Shown here: piece after piece, positions 1-8,123 of the stretch
Layout of the letters: each line of letters starts with the position of its first letter
Position numbering within the stretch: position 1 is the stretch's first letter
Source of the DNA: JBOGFI01 sp050743365
GTDB lineage: Bacteria > Actinomycetota > Acidimicrobiia > IMCC26256 > JACDBD01
Reading direction: 5' to 3'
Length of the DNA stretch: 17,799 nt
NCBI GenBank assembly: GCA_050743365.1
Contig: JBOGFI010000140.1
Coordinates: 1-17,799 of the forward strand
Translations under genes and position numbers: made by a program
Notes under the pieces: model-generated
The model's input: the letters and a program-made list of their open reading frames with translations, nothing else
What the model was told of the DNA's origin: nothing
Databases searched by the model: none

Positions 1-504
1 ACGCCGCTCGGCCGCGCCGGCCGGCGTGGGCGCGTGAGCGCCGCCGCCGGCGTTGCCGCCGTTGCCGCGGCCGTGACCATCGTGGCGCTGAGCGTGCAGG
101 TCGTGCGTCAGGACGACCGCCTCGACGAGCTCACGGCCGACGCCGGCAGCGACGGCGTGCTCGGCGCCGCCAAGGCGGCGAGCCGCGACCCGGACGCCCG
201 GGAGGTGAGCCTCACGTCGAACGACGGCGCGCTCGAGGCCGACCTGGTGTACCTCCCCGATGGCACCGGCTACCTCACCGACGACAACCTCCCGAAGCTG
301 GGGTCCGATCGCGTATATCAGCTCTGGGCGCTCGTGGGGGACGGGCCGCGCGCCATCTCGGCGGGGGTCCTCGGTGCCGACCCGAAGGTCGTGGCGTTCC
401 GGTTCTCCGGGTCGGTCGTCGGCTTCTCCGTCACCGACGAGCACGAGCCGGGCGAGGATCAGCCGAAGGGCCCGGCGATCGCGCGCGGCACGCTCGGCGA
501 CTGA
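1..504 (+). CDS. RskA-like anti-sigma factor, C-terminal part (5' truncated by window)
   Basis: The reading frame is open from base 1, so the gene starts upstream and only about 167 codons are seen. A basic stretch (RAGRRGR) precedes a hydrophobic Ala/Val-rich segment at visible residues 13-35, consistent with one membrane helix with its N-terminus inside. The exported part carries the RskA C-terminal signature: YQLWALV, then SAGVLG, then a VTDEHEPG...PKGPAIARG region resembling the family's 'VTVEP-GGS-PTGP-V' end. In this family the missing N-terminal domain holds an ECF sigma factor (SigK-like) at the membrane until regulated proteolysis releases it. The partner sigma factor would be expected just upstream, outside the window. 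The gene ends 30 bases before hemW. The family call rests on the C-terminal domain; the sigma partner is inferred. Confidence 0.8.
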   Translation, partial: TPLGRAGRRGRVSAAAGVAAVAAAVTIVALSVQVVRQDDRLDELTADAGSDGVLGAAKAASRDPDAREVSLTSNDGALEADLVYLPDGTGYLTDDNLPKLGSDRVYQLWALVGDGPRAISAGVLGADPKVVAFRFSGSVVGFSVTDEHEPGEDQPKGPAIARGTLGD

Positions 505-534
505 TCCACTCCCCGTGCGTGGGAGCATGGGCGG

Positions 535-1674
535 GTGAAACTCGGCGTGTACATCCACGTCCCGTTCTGTGCGGTGCGGTGCGACTACTGCGACTTCGCT
601 ACGTGGACCGATCGCGGTCACCTGGTCGACGCCTACGTCGACGCCTGCGTGACCGACGTCTCGCGCCGTGCGCGCCGGGGCGAGCTGCGGCCGGCGACGA
701 GCGTGTTCTTCGGCGGCGGCACCCCCTCGCTGCTGCCCGCCGACCGCCTGGCGCGGATCCTCGACGCCGTCCCACGGGTCGCGGACGCCGAGGTCACGGT
801 GGAATGCAACCCCGACTCCGTCGATCCGGCCAAGCTCACGGCCTACCGGCGCGCCGGCGTGAGCCGCCTCTCGTTCGGGATGCAGTCGGTCCGCCCCCAC
901 GTCCTGGCGTCACTGGGCCGGACCCACGAGCTCGCCAACGTGACCCGCGCCGTGGAAGGGGCGCGCGCCGCCGGCTTCGAGTCCTTCAACCTCGACCTGA
1001 TCTACGGGACGCCGGGCGAGAGCCTCGGCGACTGGCGCGCGACCCTCGACGCCGCTCTCGCACTGGAGCCGCCCCACGTGAGCGCGTACGCGCTGACCGT
1101 CGAGCCGGGCACGCGGTTGGGCCGGCGGGTGGTGAGTGGCGCCCAGCCGGCCCCGGACGACGACGCCCAGGCCGACAAGTACGAGGTCGCCGAGAGCGCC
1201 CTTCGTGCCGCGGGACTGGAGTGGTACGAGGTGTCGAACTGGGCGCGAGCCGGCTACGAGTGCCGCCACAACCTCCTCTACTGGGGGCAGGGCGACTACC
1301 TGGGAGTCGGCTGCGCCGCTCACGGGCACACCGCCGGACGACGCTGGTGGAACGTGCGCACCCCCGAGCGCTACGTCGAACGCGTATCGGCCGGACGGTC
1401 GACCGAAGCCGGTGCCGAGGAGCTCGATGCCGGTCAACGGGACGAGGAGCGTCTCGTGCTCGCGCTGCGCACGCGTCAGGGCGCCGCGGTGGCGGCGTTC
1501 GGGCGCGCCGCCCGTGAGGTGGACGAGCTGGCGGCGCAGGGCCTGCTGACACGGCTCGGCTCCCGGGTCGTGCTCACGTGCCGGGGACGACTGCTCGCCA
1601 ACGAGGTGACGGCGCGGCTCGTCCTGGCGAGCGCCGCCGCGACCGGGGACCTCCTGGCCACCAACGGTCGGTAG
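535..1674 (+). CDS. hemW: Heme chaperone HemW (radical SAM, HemN-like)
   Basis: A 379-residue radical SAM protein. Residues 12-19 carry the 4Fe-4S motif CAVRCDYC (Cys12, Cys16, Cys19), followed by DF. Coproporphyrinogen dehydrogenase HemN has a further Cys at that last position, so Phe here favours HemW, a heme-binding chaperone, over the enzyme. GGGTPS (residues 60-65) and ECNPDSVD (from residue 90) are the expected SAM-binding and core motifs, and the HemN C-terminal domain follows. The start is GTG at 535, with GGGAG at 521-525 as a plausible ribosome binding site 9 bases upstream. HemW is thought to deliver heme to respiratory proteins, which fits a genome region that also carries a heme-copper oxidase. 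In actinobacteria it commonly sits just before hrcA-dnaJ. Many databases mislabel this family as coproporphyrinogen III oxidase. Confidence 0.92.
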   Translation: MKLGVYIHVPFCAVRCDYCDFATWTDRGHLVDAYVDACVTDVSRRARRGELRPATSVFFGGGTPSLLPADRLARILDAVPRVADAEVTVECNPDSVDPAKLTAYRRAGVSRLSFGMQSVRPHVLASLGRTHELANVTRAVEGARAAGFESFNLDLIYGTPGESLGDWRATLDAALALEPPHVSAYALTVEPGTRLGRRVVSGAQPAPDDDAQADKYEVAESALRAAGLEWYEVSNWARAGYECRHNLLYWGQGDYLGVGCAAHGHTAGRRWWNVRTPERYVERVSAGRSTEAGAEELDAGQRDEERLVLALRTRQGAAVAAFGRAAREVDELAAQGLLTRLGSRVVLTCRGRLLANEVTARLVLASAAATGDLLATNGR

Positions 1675-1687
1675 AATCGAGTGCCAA
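1672..1687 (+). promoter_or_regulatory. Candidate hrcA-dnaJ promoter -10 with a single CIRCE half-site
   Basis: TAGAAT at 1672-1677 (TANNNT, -10-like) overlaps the hemW stop codon. It is followed at 1679-1687 by GAGTGCCAA, which equals the right arm of the actinobacterial form of CIRCE, the HrcA operator (TTGGCACTC-N9-GAGTGCCAA). The left arm expected at 1661-1669 reads CCAACGGTC and is not recognisable, so the operator is at best a half-site. No clear -35 is seen. A transcript from here would start within the half-site. Confidence 0.4.
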
Positions 1688-1724
1688 CAGGCGAGCGCCG
1701 CGGACGCGGCCCGTCGGGACGCGC

Positions 1725-1745
1725 GCCCGCGGGCCGGGTACCCGG
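1725..1745. repeat. Two abutting perfect palindromes in the hrcA leader
   Basis: GCCCGCGGGC at 1725-1734 and CCGGGTACCCGG at 1734-1745 are both perfect palindromes sharing one base. They lie 28-48 bases before the hrcA ATG. They could be a regulator site or a leader RNA hairpin, but in DNA this GC-rich short palindromes also arise by chance. No function is assigned. Confidence 0.35.
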
Positions 1746-1772
1746 GGCAATCGAGCGAGCGAGAAAGAGAAG

Positions 1773-2774
1773 ATGGAACCGCGAAAGGCCGCCATCCTCC
1801 GGGCGATCGTCGAGAAGTACGTCGAGACCGCCCAGCCCGTGGGATCGCAGACGGTGGCGCGCTCCCGGCGGCTCGGGGTATCCAGCGCCACCGTCCGCAA
1901 CGACATGACCGTTCTCGAACGCGAGGGCTACCTCGTCCAGCCGCACACCTCGGCCGGGCGCATCCCCACCGACCTCGGGTACCGGTACTTCGTCGACCAT
2001 TTCACCCAGCAGGGCGCGCTGGCCGCCCCCCAGCACCGGGCGGTCTCCGAGTTCTTCGAGTCCGCCCACCAGGCGCTGGAGGACCTTCTGCACGAGACGA
2101 GCAAGCTGCTGTCGCACGTCACTGAGCATGCGGCCGTCGTGGTCGGCCCGCAGGCCGACGCCGCGGTCGTGCGCAGCGTGCAGCTCGTGGTGCTCGAACA
2201 CGGTGTCGTGCTCGCGATCGCGGTTCTGTCGAACGGCGCGGTGGAGAAAGAGGTGCTGCACCTCGACCGCGAGCTCGACGACGCCCGCATCGCCGCCGCA
2301 ACCGGCGCGCTCGACGGACAGCTCACCGGCCACGCCCTGGCCGACCTCCCCGCCGTGCGTCCCGCCGGCGACGCCGACGTCGACCACCTCGTCGACGCAG
2401 CACGTGAGGCCTTCGCCGCCCGCGCGTCGACCGCGAGCGACCAGCTGTACGTGGGTGGGACGGGCCGGCTCGCGGCCGAGCAGGAGTCGTTCGCGACGGT
2501 CGAGAGCGCGGCGCGGCTGCTCGAGATGCTCGAGCACCAGGTGGTCGTGGTATCGCTCGTGCGCGATCTCCTCGACCAGGGAGTCACGGTGCGCATCGGC
2601 TCCGAGAACGAGCTCGAGGAGCTGCGCGACTGCGCGATCGTGCTCGCGCCGTACGAGGTCGAGGGCGAGATCGCGGGGACGGTGGGTGTGCTCGGCCCCA
2701 CCCGCATGGACTACCGCCAGGCACTGGCGGCGGTCGCCGCCGTGTCGCAGCAGCTCGGCCGGCTCCTCTCATGA
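1773..2774 (+). CDS. hrcA: Heat-inducible transcription repressor HrcA
   Basis: A 333-residue protein starting at ATG 1773, preceded by the purine-rich GAGAAAGAGAAG. The frame is open further upstream, but that stretch is Arg/Gly-rich and unlike HrcA; MEPRKAAILRAIVEKYVET is the typical family N-terminus. The first 80 residues form the winged-helix domain (VGSQTVARS, VSSATVRNDM, LEREGYLVQPHTSAGRIPT). The rest matches the HrcA GAF-like and dimerisation domains, including the ending pattern GTVGVLGPTRMDYRQALAAV. HrcA binds CIRCE operators and represses chaperone genes; GroEL normally supports its folding, giving feedback. Its stop overlaps the dnaJ start (ATGA), so the two are co-translated. The promoter region has only half a CIRCE element, so autoregulation is uncertain. 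Confidence 0.95.
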   Translation: MEPRKAAILRAIVEKYVETAQPVGSQTVARSRRLGVSSATVRNDMTVLEREGYLVQPHTSAGRIPTDLGYRYFVDHFTQQGALAAPQHRAVSEFFESAHQALEDLLHETSKLLSHVTEHAAVVVGPQADAAVVRSVQLVVLEHGVVLAIAVLSNGAVEKEVLHLDRELDDARIAAATGALDGQLTGHALADLPAVRPAGDADVDHLVDAAREAFAARASTASDQLYVGGTGRLAAEQESFATVESAARLLEMLEHQVVVVSLVRDLLDQGVTVRIGSENELEELRDCAIVLAPYEVEGEIAGTVGVLGPTRMDYRQALAAVAAVSQQLGRLLS

Positions 2775-3874
2775 GTCGCAGCTACTACGAGGTCCTGGGC
2801 GTGACCGCCCAGGCCACCGACGACGAGATCAAGCGTGCCTACCGCGCGCTCGCACGGCGGTACCACCCCGACAGCCACCCCGACGATCCCGACGCGACGG
2901 AGCGCTTCAAGGAGATCAGCCGGGCCTACGAGACGTTGCGCGACCCCGAGCGCCGCCGGCGATACGACGTGTTCGGCACAGACGGCGCGACCGCGGCCGG
3001 CGACTCCATGGCCGACTTCGGGCTGGGCGACCTGTTCGACGCCTTCTTCGGCGGAGATCCCTTCGGGCGGCGCGGGCCCGCCGGCCCGATGCGCGGTACC
3101 GACGCCGAGGTGCGCATCGAGCTCACGCTGGTGGAGGCCGCCTTCGGCGTGACCCAGACCATCGACGCGCGGCTTCCGGTCGCCTGCGAGCGATGCGACG
3201 GCTCGGGCTGCGAGCCCGGCACCCACCCGTCGCGCTGCGACGTGTGCGGCGGCACCGGCGAGGTGCGCCAGGTGCGCCGGTCGATCCTGGGCCAGATGGT
3301 CACGGCGGCTCCGTGCGAGGCCTGCCGCGCCACCGGGAGGCGCATCGCCTCGCCGTGTCGTGACTGCGGTGGCGAGGGACGGGTGCACGGGGTGCGCCCG
3401 ATCGACATTGACGTGCCGGCGGGTGTCGACAGCGGCCAGCGGCTTCGGCTGTCGGGGCGGGGGGCGGCGGCACCGCGCGGCGGTGTCCCGGGAGACCTGT
3501 ACGTGACGATCGTGGTCTCGCCTCATCCCGACTTCGAGCGCCACGGCGACGACCTGCTCCACGTGCGGCGGATCTCTCTGACCCAGGCCGCGCTGGGCGC
3601 CTCGCTCGCCGTGGAGACCCTCGACGACACCGAGGACCTCGTGGTGCCGCCGGGCACCCAGCCCGGTCACGTCTTCCGGCTGAAGGGCAGCGGAGTGCCG
3701 TCGCTCCGAGGCCGGGGCCGCGGCGACCTGCTGGTGCGGATCGACGTGGAGGTGCCGGAGCGGCTGCGCCCCGAGGAGGCGGAGCTGCTGCGCCGGCTGG
3801 CCGAGCTCCGGGGCGAGGAAGTCGCCCCGCCTGACGAGGGGTTCTTCTCCCGCCTCAAGTCGGCCTTCCAGTAG
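2771..3874 (+). CDS. dnaJ: Chaperone protein DnaJ (type I Hsp40)
   Basis: A 367-residue class A J-protein. The J-domain occupies residues 1-68 with the HPD motif at 32-34, which stimulates the DnaK ATPase. A short Gly/Phe region (DLFDAFFGGDPFG) follows around 87-99. The zinc domain has four Cys-x2-Cys repeats: Cys139/142, Cys156/159, Cys182/185 and Cys196/199. The third repeat reads CEACRATG, lacking the Gly usual in CxxCxGxG. The C-terminal substrate-binding beta domains end near residue 345. Start ATG 2771 overlaps the hrcA stop. Pairing with hrcA, away from dnaK-grpE, is the arrangement of the second actinobacterial dnaJ (dnaJ2 type), so another dnaJ probably sits with dnaK elsewhere; that is inference. 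Confidence 0.95.
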   Translation: MSRSYYEVLGVTAQATDDEIKRAYRALARRYHPDSHPDDPDATERFKEISRAYETLRDPERRRRYDVFGTDGATAAGDSMADFGLGDLFDAFFGGDPFGRRGPAGPMRGTDAEVRIELTLVEAAFGVTQTIDARLPVACERCDGSGCEPGTHPSRCDVCGGTGEVRQVRRSILGQMVTAAPCEACRATGRRIASPCRDCGGEGRVHGVRPIDIDVPAGVDSGQRLRLSGRGAAAPRGGVPGDLYVTIVVSPHPDFERHGDDLLHVRRISLTQAALGASLAVETLDDTEDLVVPPGTQPGHVFRLKGSGVPSLRGRGRGDLLVRIDVEVPERLRPEEAELLRRLAELRGEEVAPPDEGFFSRLKSAFQ

Positions 3875-4602
3875 TGCAGGGGTTCGCGGCCGACGCGCCC
3901 GCGGTCGCGCACACGTTCGTCGACGCTCTGGACGACGACCTCGTGGTGGCGGGTGACGACGGCCACCACCTGGCCCGGGTGCGCCGCCTCCGGCTGGGCG
4001 AGACCGTGACCGCCGCCGACGGCAAGGGAGTCTGGCGGCCCTACGTCGTGAGCGACACCGGGTCGGGCCGCGTGGGGTTGCACGCATGTGGAGCGGCGGT
4101 CGTCGAGCCGGGGCTCGCGCCCGGGCTCGCCGTGGCCTTCGCCCTCACCAAGGGCACGAAGCCCGACCTCGTGGTGCAGAAGCTCACCGAGCTCGGCAGC
4201 GATCGCATCCTCCCGGTCCGGTCGCGCCGGTCGACGGCGCGCTGGGAACGCGATCGCAGCGCCGCGGCCGTGGAGCGCCTCCGCCGTGTCGCCCGTGAGG
4301 CTGCCGCCCAGTGCCGCCGGGCGCTCCTCCCCGAGATCGGCGAGCCCGCCCCGCTCGAGTCGCTGGCGGGCCGGCCCGGCCTGCTGGTGGCGGATCGCGG
4401 CGGGTGGGCCGCGAGCGACCTCGTCGAGCCGCCCGACGACGGGTGGGTGCTGGTGATCGGGCCCGAGGGCGGCCTCACGTCCTCCGAGCAGGCCGCCCTC
4501 GGCAGCCCCCCCGCCCTCGGCGTCGGCCCGTACGTGCTCCGGGCGGAGACGGCGGCGATCGCCGGCGCCGCCGCCCTCGCCGGGCGGCGCCGGCCGCGCT
4601 GA
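3874..4602 (+). CDS. rsmE: 16S rRNA (uracil-1498-N3)-methyltransferase RsmE
   Basis: A 242-residue SPOUT-class methyltransferase that would methylate N3 of U1498 in 16S rRNA using SAM. The N-terminal PUA-like domain contains HHLARVRRLRLGE. The core reads ALTKGTKPDLVVQKLTELG. The C-terminal SAM-binding knot is marked by IGPEGG (GPEGG at residues 196-200) and LRAETA (222-227). The usual EQS.R segment appears here as AAAQCRR, a mild variation. Start GTG 3874 shares one base with the dnaJ TAG stop, indicating translational coupling. The dnaJ-rsmE order is common across bacteria. The gene is followed by about 165 non-coding bases, so the first operon segment may end here, though no terminator is visible. 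Confidence 0.93.
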   Translation: MQGFAADAPAVAHTFVDALDDDLVVAGDDGHHLARVRRLRLGETVTAADGKGVWRPYVVSDTGSGRVGLHACGAAVVEPGLAPGLAVAFALTKGTKPDLVVQKLTELGSDRILPVRSRRSTARWERDRSAAAVERLRRVAREAAAQCRRALLPEIGEPAPLESLAGRPGLLVADRGGWAASDLVEPPDDGWVLVIGPEGGLTSSEQAALGSPPALGVGPYVLRAETAAIAGAAALAGRRRPR

Positions 4603-4706
4603 GCGTCAGGCGCGCAATGAGTGGTCGGAATCGACCGAATGCCGGGCTTGTGCCGCCGCCGAGCGTGGCAATCAGGCCGGAAGAGGCCCAATTGCTGACG
4701 CCGAGA

Positions 4707-4735
4707 GTGACATTCGCGCGCTGACTTGATATCCT
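4707..4735 (+). promoter_or_regulatory. Promoter upstream of bldD (-35 and -10)
   Basis: GTGACA at 4707-4712 (5 of 6 to TTGACA) and TATCCT at 4730-4735 are separated by exactly 17 bases. This is the best-formed sigma-70-type promoter in the window. A start near 4742 would leave about 26 bases of leader, containing GGGGGG at 4754-4759 as ribosome binding site 8 bases before the ATG. The rest of the 4603-4767 gap holds only a short GGTCG/CGACC inverted repeat near 4622-4635 and nothing else I recognise. Confidence 0.6.
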
Positions 4736-4767
4736 GACCGTCTTATCGGCTACGGGGGGCACACCCA

Positions 4768-5268
4768 ATGCTCAGCGAGAACGGACGGCACGTCGGTGAG
4801 CGTCTCCGCTCGATCCGGCGTCAGAAGGGCCTGTCGCTCCACGACGTCGAGGCCCGGTCTGGCAACGAGTTCAAGGCGTCCGTGCTGGGAGCGTACGAGC
4901 GCGGTGAGCGCGCGATCTCGGTGCCCCGCCTGATGCGGCTCGCGGAGATCTACTCGGTCCCGGCCGATCAGCTGCTCCCCCGCAATGCCGAGATCGAGAT
5001 CGACCTCACCGACCGCGACAGCGGCCCGTTCGAGGAAGGCTTCACCATCGACCTCGAACGCCTCAGCGCGCTCGAGGACCCCGACGCCGCCGTGCTGTCG
5101 CGCTACGCGGCCACGATCCAGCTCCAGCGCCAGGACTTCAACGGCAGGATCCTGACCATCCGGCGCGACGACCTGCGCGTGCTGGCGGCCGTTCTCGGTC
5201 GCAGCCCGGAGGACCTCATCGCTCGCCTCGAGCAGCTCGGCCTCCGCGCCGCCGACTCCCGGGCCTGA
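4768..5268 (+). CDS. bldD: BldD-like transcriptional regulator with c-di-GMP signature
   Basis: A 166-residue protein. Residues 8-70 are an XRE-type helix-turn-helix domain (VGERLRSIRRQKGLSLHDVEA, then YERGERAISVPRLMRLAEIY). The C-terminal domain begins with FTIDLERLSAL and carries RYAATIQLQRQDFNGRILTIRRDD. This contains Arg121-x-Asp123, eight residues, then Arg132-x-x-Asp135, matching the RxD-X8-RxxD signature through which Streptomyces BldD binds tetrameric cyclic di-GMP and dimerises. In Streptomyces BldD represses sporulation genes during vegetative growth. What it controls here is unknown; its own promoter and phoH are nearby candidates. It is transcribed from its own promoter at 4707-4735. 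Alignment and length are BldD-like throughout, so the family call is firm, the regulon is not. Confidence 0.9.
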   Translation: MLSENGRHVGERLRSIRRQKGLSLHDVEARSGNEFKASVLGAYERGERAISVPRLMRLAEIYSVPADQLLPRNAEIEIDLTDRDSGPFEEGFTIDLERLSALEDPDAAVLSRYAATIQLQRQDFNGRILTIRRDDLRVLAAVLGRSPEDLIARLEQLGLRAADSRA

Positions 5269-5311
5269 TCGCGCGCGCATAGCGCCGAGCCGCGCGCGGT
5301 CCGTCCGGCGC

Positions 5312-5317
5312 TATCAT
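5312..5317 (+). promoter_or_regulatory. Candidate phoH -10 element, leaderless start
   Basis: TATCAT at 5312-5317 ends nine bases before the TTG at 5327. Transcription would begin at about 5324-5327, so the mRNA would be leaderless or nearly so. No Shine-Dalgarno precedes the TTG and no -35 is evident in the GC-rich DNA upstream. Confidence 0.45.
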
Positions 5318-5326
5318 CGAGCCGGC

Positions 5327-6279
<953 letters not shown>

Positions 6280-6283
<4 letters not shown>

Positions 6284-6792
6284 GGGTGGAGCGTGTCTTC
6301 GGCGCCGACGAGCAGTCCGAGGTCGACGTCGACCTGCTCCGCTGGGTGCGGCTCGCCCGGTTCGCTCTCGGGGAGGAGCGGGTACCGGAGGACGCCGAGC
6401 TGTCACTGATCTTCGTCGACGAGCAGGCGATCACCGACCTGAACGAGCGCTTCCTCGGCGGCTCCGGCCCGACCGACGTCCTGGCGTTCCCGATGGACGA
6501 CGACCTCGTCCTCGGCGGCCGTCAGCCGGACCAGGGCGGTCGCGGCCCCGGGTCGCCGACGGAGCCGAGCGACCCGCCTGTGGTCATCGGCGACGTGGTG
6601 GTCTGTCCGCGGGTGGCGGAGCGCCAGGCCCCGGCCCACGGACAGTCCCTCGGTGACGAGCTCGCCCTCCTTGTCGTCCACGGCGTCCTGCATCTGCTGA
6701 ACTACGACCATGCGGAGGAGGGCGAGTCCGCGGCGATGAAGCGCCGCGAGCGCGAGCTGCTGGAGCAGTTCCGCGCCTTCGAGGGGGGATGA
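6280..6792 (+). CDS. ybeY: Endoribonuclease YbeY (rRNA maturation factor)
   Basis: A 170-residue YbeY. The metal-binding motif HGVLHLLNYDH has its three histidines at residues 134, 138 and 144; these coordinate zinc in the family. The upstream core TDLNERFLGGSGPTDVLAFPMD (from residue 52) is the conserved first half. Between about residues 78 and 100 there is a Gly/Pro-rich insert (GGRQPDQGGRGPGSPTEPSD) where many homologues have only a short loop. YbeY acts in 16S rRNA 3'-end maturation and ribosome quality control. ATG 6280 overlaps the phoH stop. The next gene begins 50 bases after the stop. Confidence 0.94.
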
Positions 6793-6842
6793 AGGTTGGA
6801 ACGCGGCCGACCCCCAGATCCCGCTGACGCGGTAGGAGCGCG

Positions 6843-8123
6843 ATGAGCGCGACCTTGTTGCTGTGGGTCACCGTCCTCGTGCTCTTCCTCGCGTCCATCT
6901 GGCTCGCGCTGGCCGAGACCGCCTTCGTCGCCATGAGCCGGATCCGGGCGTTGGCGCTGGAGGAGGAGGGGCGGAAGGGCGCGGCCCGGCTGGCGCGGAT
7001 GCTCGAGCATCCGGAGCAGACCGTCAACATCGTGCTCGCGCTCGCCCTGTTCGCGCAGCTGACCAGCGCCGCGCTCGTGGGTCTGCTGCTCGGCGCCTTC
7101 GCAGGGCCGATCGGCTTCATCGGCGGCATCGTCGTCCAGTTCGTCGCGTTCTTCGTCATCGCCGAGGTCGCGCCGAAGACGTTCGCGCTCCAGCACACGG
7201 ACCGGGCGGCGCTACGGGTCGCGGGCATCCTCTACCTGCTCACCAACTTCCCGCCGCTCCGGGTGCTGTCTCGGGCCCTGATCGGCATGGCCAACGCGAT
7301 CCTGCCGGGCAAGGGGCTGAAGCGGGGCCCATTCGTGACCGAGGACGACGTCCTTGCCGCGGCCGACGTCGCCGCGGAGGAGCAGGAGATCGAGCGAGAG
7401 GAGCGCAAGCTCATCCACTCGATCTTCGAGTTCGGCGACACCGTCGTACGCGAGGTGATGTTGCCTCGAACCGACATGGTCGCCATCGAGGCCGACGCCA
7501 CCGTCGAGGAAGCCATGCAACGGGCCATCGAAGGCGGCTACTCGCGCATCCCGGCCTACGAAGGCGACACCGACCACATCATCGGCCTCGTGTACCTCAA
7601 GGACCTCGTGCACCATGTCCGCAAGGGCGAGGGCGGCCAGAAGGTCCACATCGCCCTCCGGGACGCGGTGTTCGTGCCGGAGCAGAAGCGGGTGGCCGAG
7701 CTGCTGCGAGAGATGCAGCAGCAGCACTTCCACATGGCGGTCGTGGTCGACGAGTATGGCGGCACCGCCGGCCTCGTGACCCTGGAGGACCTGCTGGAGG
7801 AGATCGTCGGCGAGATCGCCGACGAGTACGACGTCGACGAGCCCGGGGTCGAGCGTCTCGACGACGGCGCCCTGCGGGTGCCGGGGCGGATGCCGATCGA
7901 CGACGTCAACGAGGAGCTCGGTACCGAGCTCCCCGACGACGAGTGGGACACGGTCGGCGGGCTGGTGTTCAACCTACTGGGCAAGGTCCCCGACGAGGGC
8001 GAGACCGTGCGGTTCCAGGGCCTCGAGTTCCGCGCCGAGCGGGTGCAGCGCCGGCGGATCGTCACGGTTCAAATCCGGCGGGTGGCGGAGCGCGAGCGGG
8101 TCGCCGAGTCGCCCGAGCGTTGA
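6843..8123 (+). CDS. CNNM/CorC-type transporter-associated membrane protein (DUF21-CBS-CorC_HlyC)
   Basis: A 426-residue membrane protein with the classic three-part build. The N-terminal DUF21/CNNM domain (residues 3-155) has hydrophobic segments near 4-28, 60-86, 90-110 and 124-152, with AETAFVAMSR and AEVAPKTFA motifs. A CBS pair spans about 200-325, opening with VMLPRTDM (205-212) and closing with DEYGGTAGLVTLEDLL. The C-terminal CorC_HlyC domain follows (about 335-415). Relatives mediate magnesium or cobalt efflux or sensing; older labels as hemolysin are misleading. The start ATG 6843 has TAGGAG at 6833-6838, a good ribosome binding site. The gene is a regular member of the ybeY-era neighbourhood, and its TGA overlaps the era TTG start. 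The transported ion cannot be told from sequence. Confidence 0.92.
   Translation: MSATLLLWVTVLVLFLASIWLALAETAFVAMSRIRALALEEEGRKGAARLARMLEHPEQTVNIVLALALFAQLTSAALVGLLLGAFAGPIGFIGGIVVQFVAFFVIAEVAPKTFALQHTDRAALRVAGILYLLTNFPPLRVLSRALIGMANAILPGKGLKRGPFVTEDDVLAAADVAAEEQEIEREERKLIHSIFEFGDTVVREVMLPRTDMVAIEADATVEEAMQRAIEGGYSRIPAYEGDTDHIIGLVYLKDLVHHVRKGEGGQKVHIALRDAVFVPEQKRVAELLREMQQQHFHMAVVVDEYGGTAGLVTLEDLLEEIVGEIADEYDVDEPGVERLDDGALRVPGRMPIDDVNEELGTELPDDEWDTVGGLVFNLLGKVPDEGETVRFQGLEFRAERVQRRRIVTVQIRRVAERERVAESPER

Noticed and set aside
535..1674. Annotation of hemW as oxygen-independent coproporphyrinogen III oxidase
   Set aside because: The cysteine motif ends CxxCDF and not CxxCxC, which fits the HemW heme chaperone.
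2711..4087. Long minus-strand reading frame opposite dnaJ and rsmE; similar ones at 1476-2537, 5216-6406 and 12126-13382
   Set aside because: All are antisense to firmly identified genes, compositionally biased and without motifs.
4603..4767. Intergenic gap considered as a small RNA, riboswitch or tRNA
   Set aside because: Only a 5-base-stem inverted repeat and a promoter are visible; there is no cloverleaf or known riboswitch core.
6863..8119. About 419 codons open in the era frame upstream of Era
   Set aside because: This part is Arg/Gly/Ala-rich, overlaps the CNNM gene in another frame and has no domain. Era is complete from TTG 8120, so this is not a fusion.
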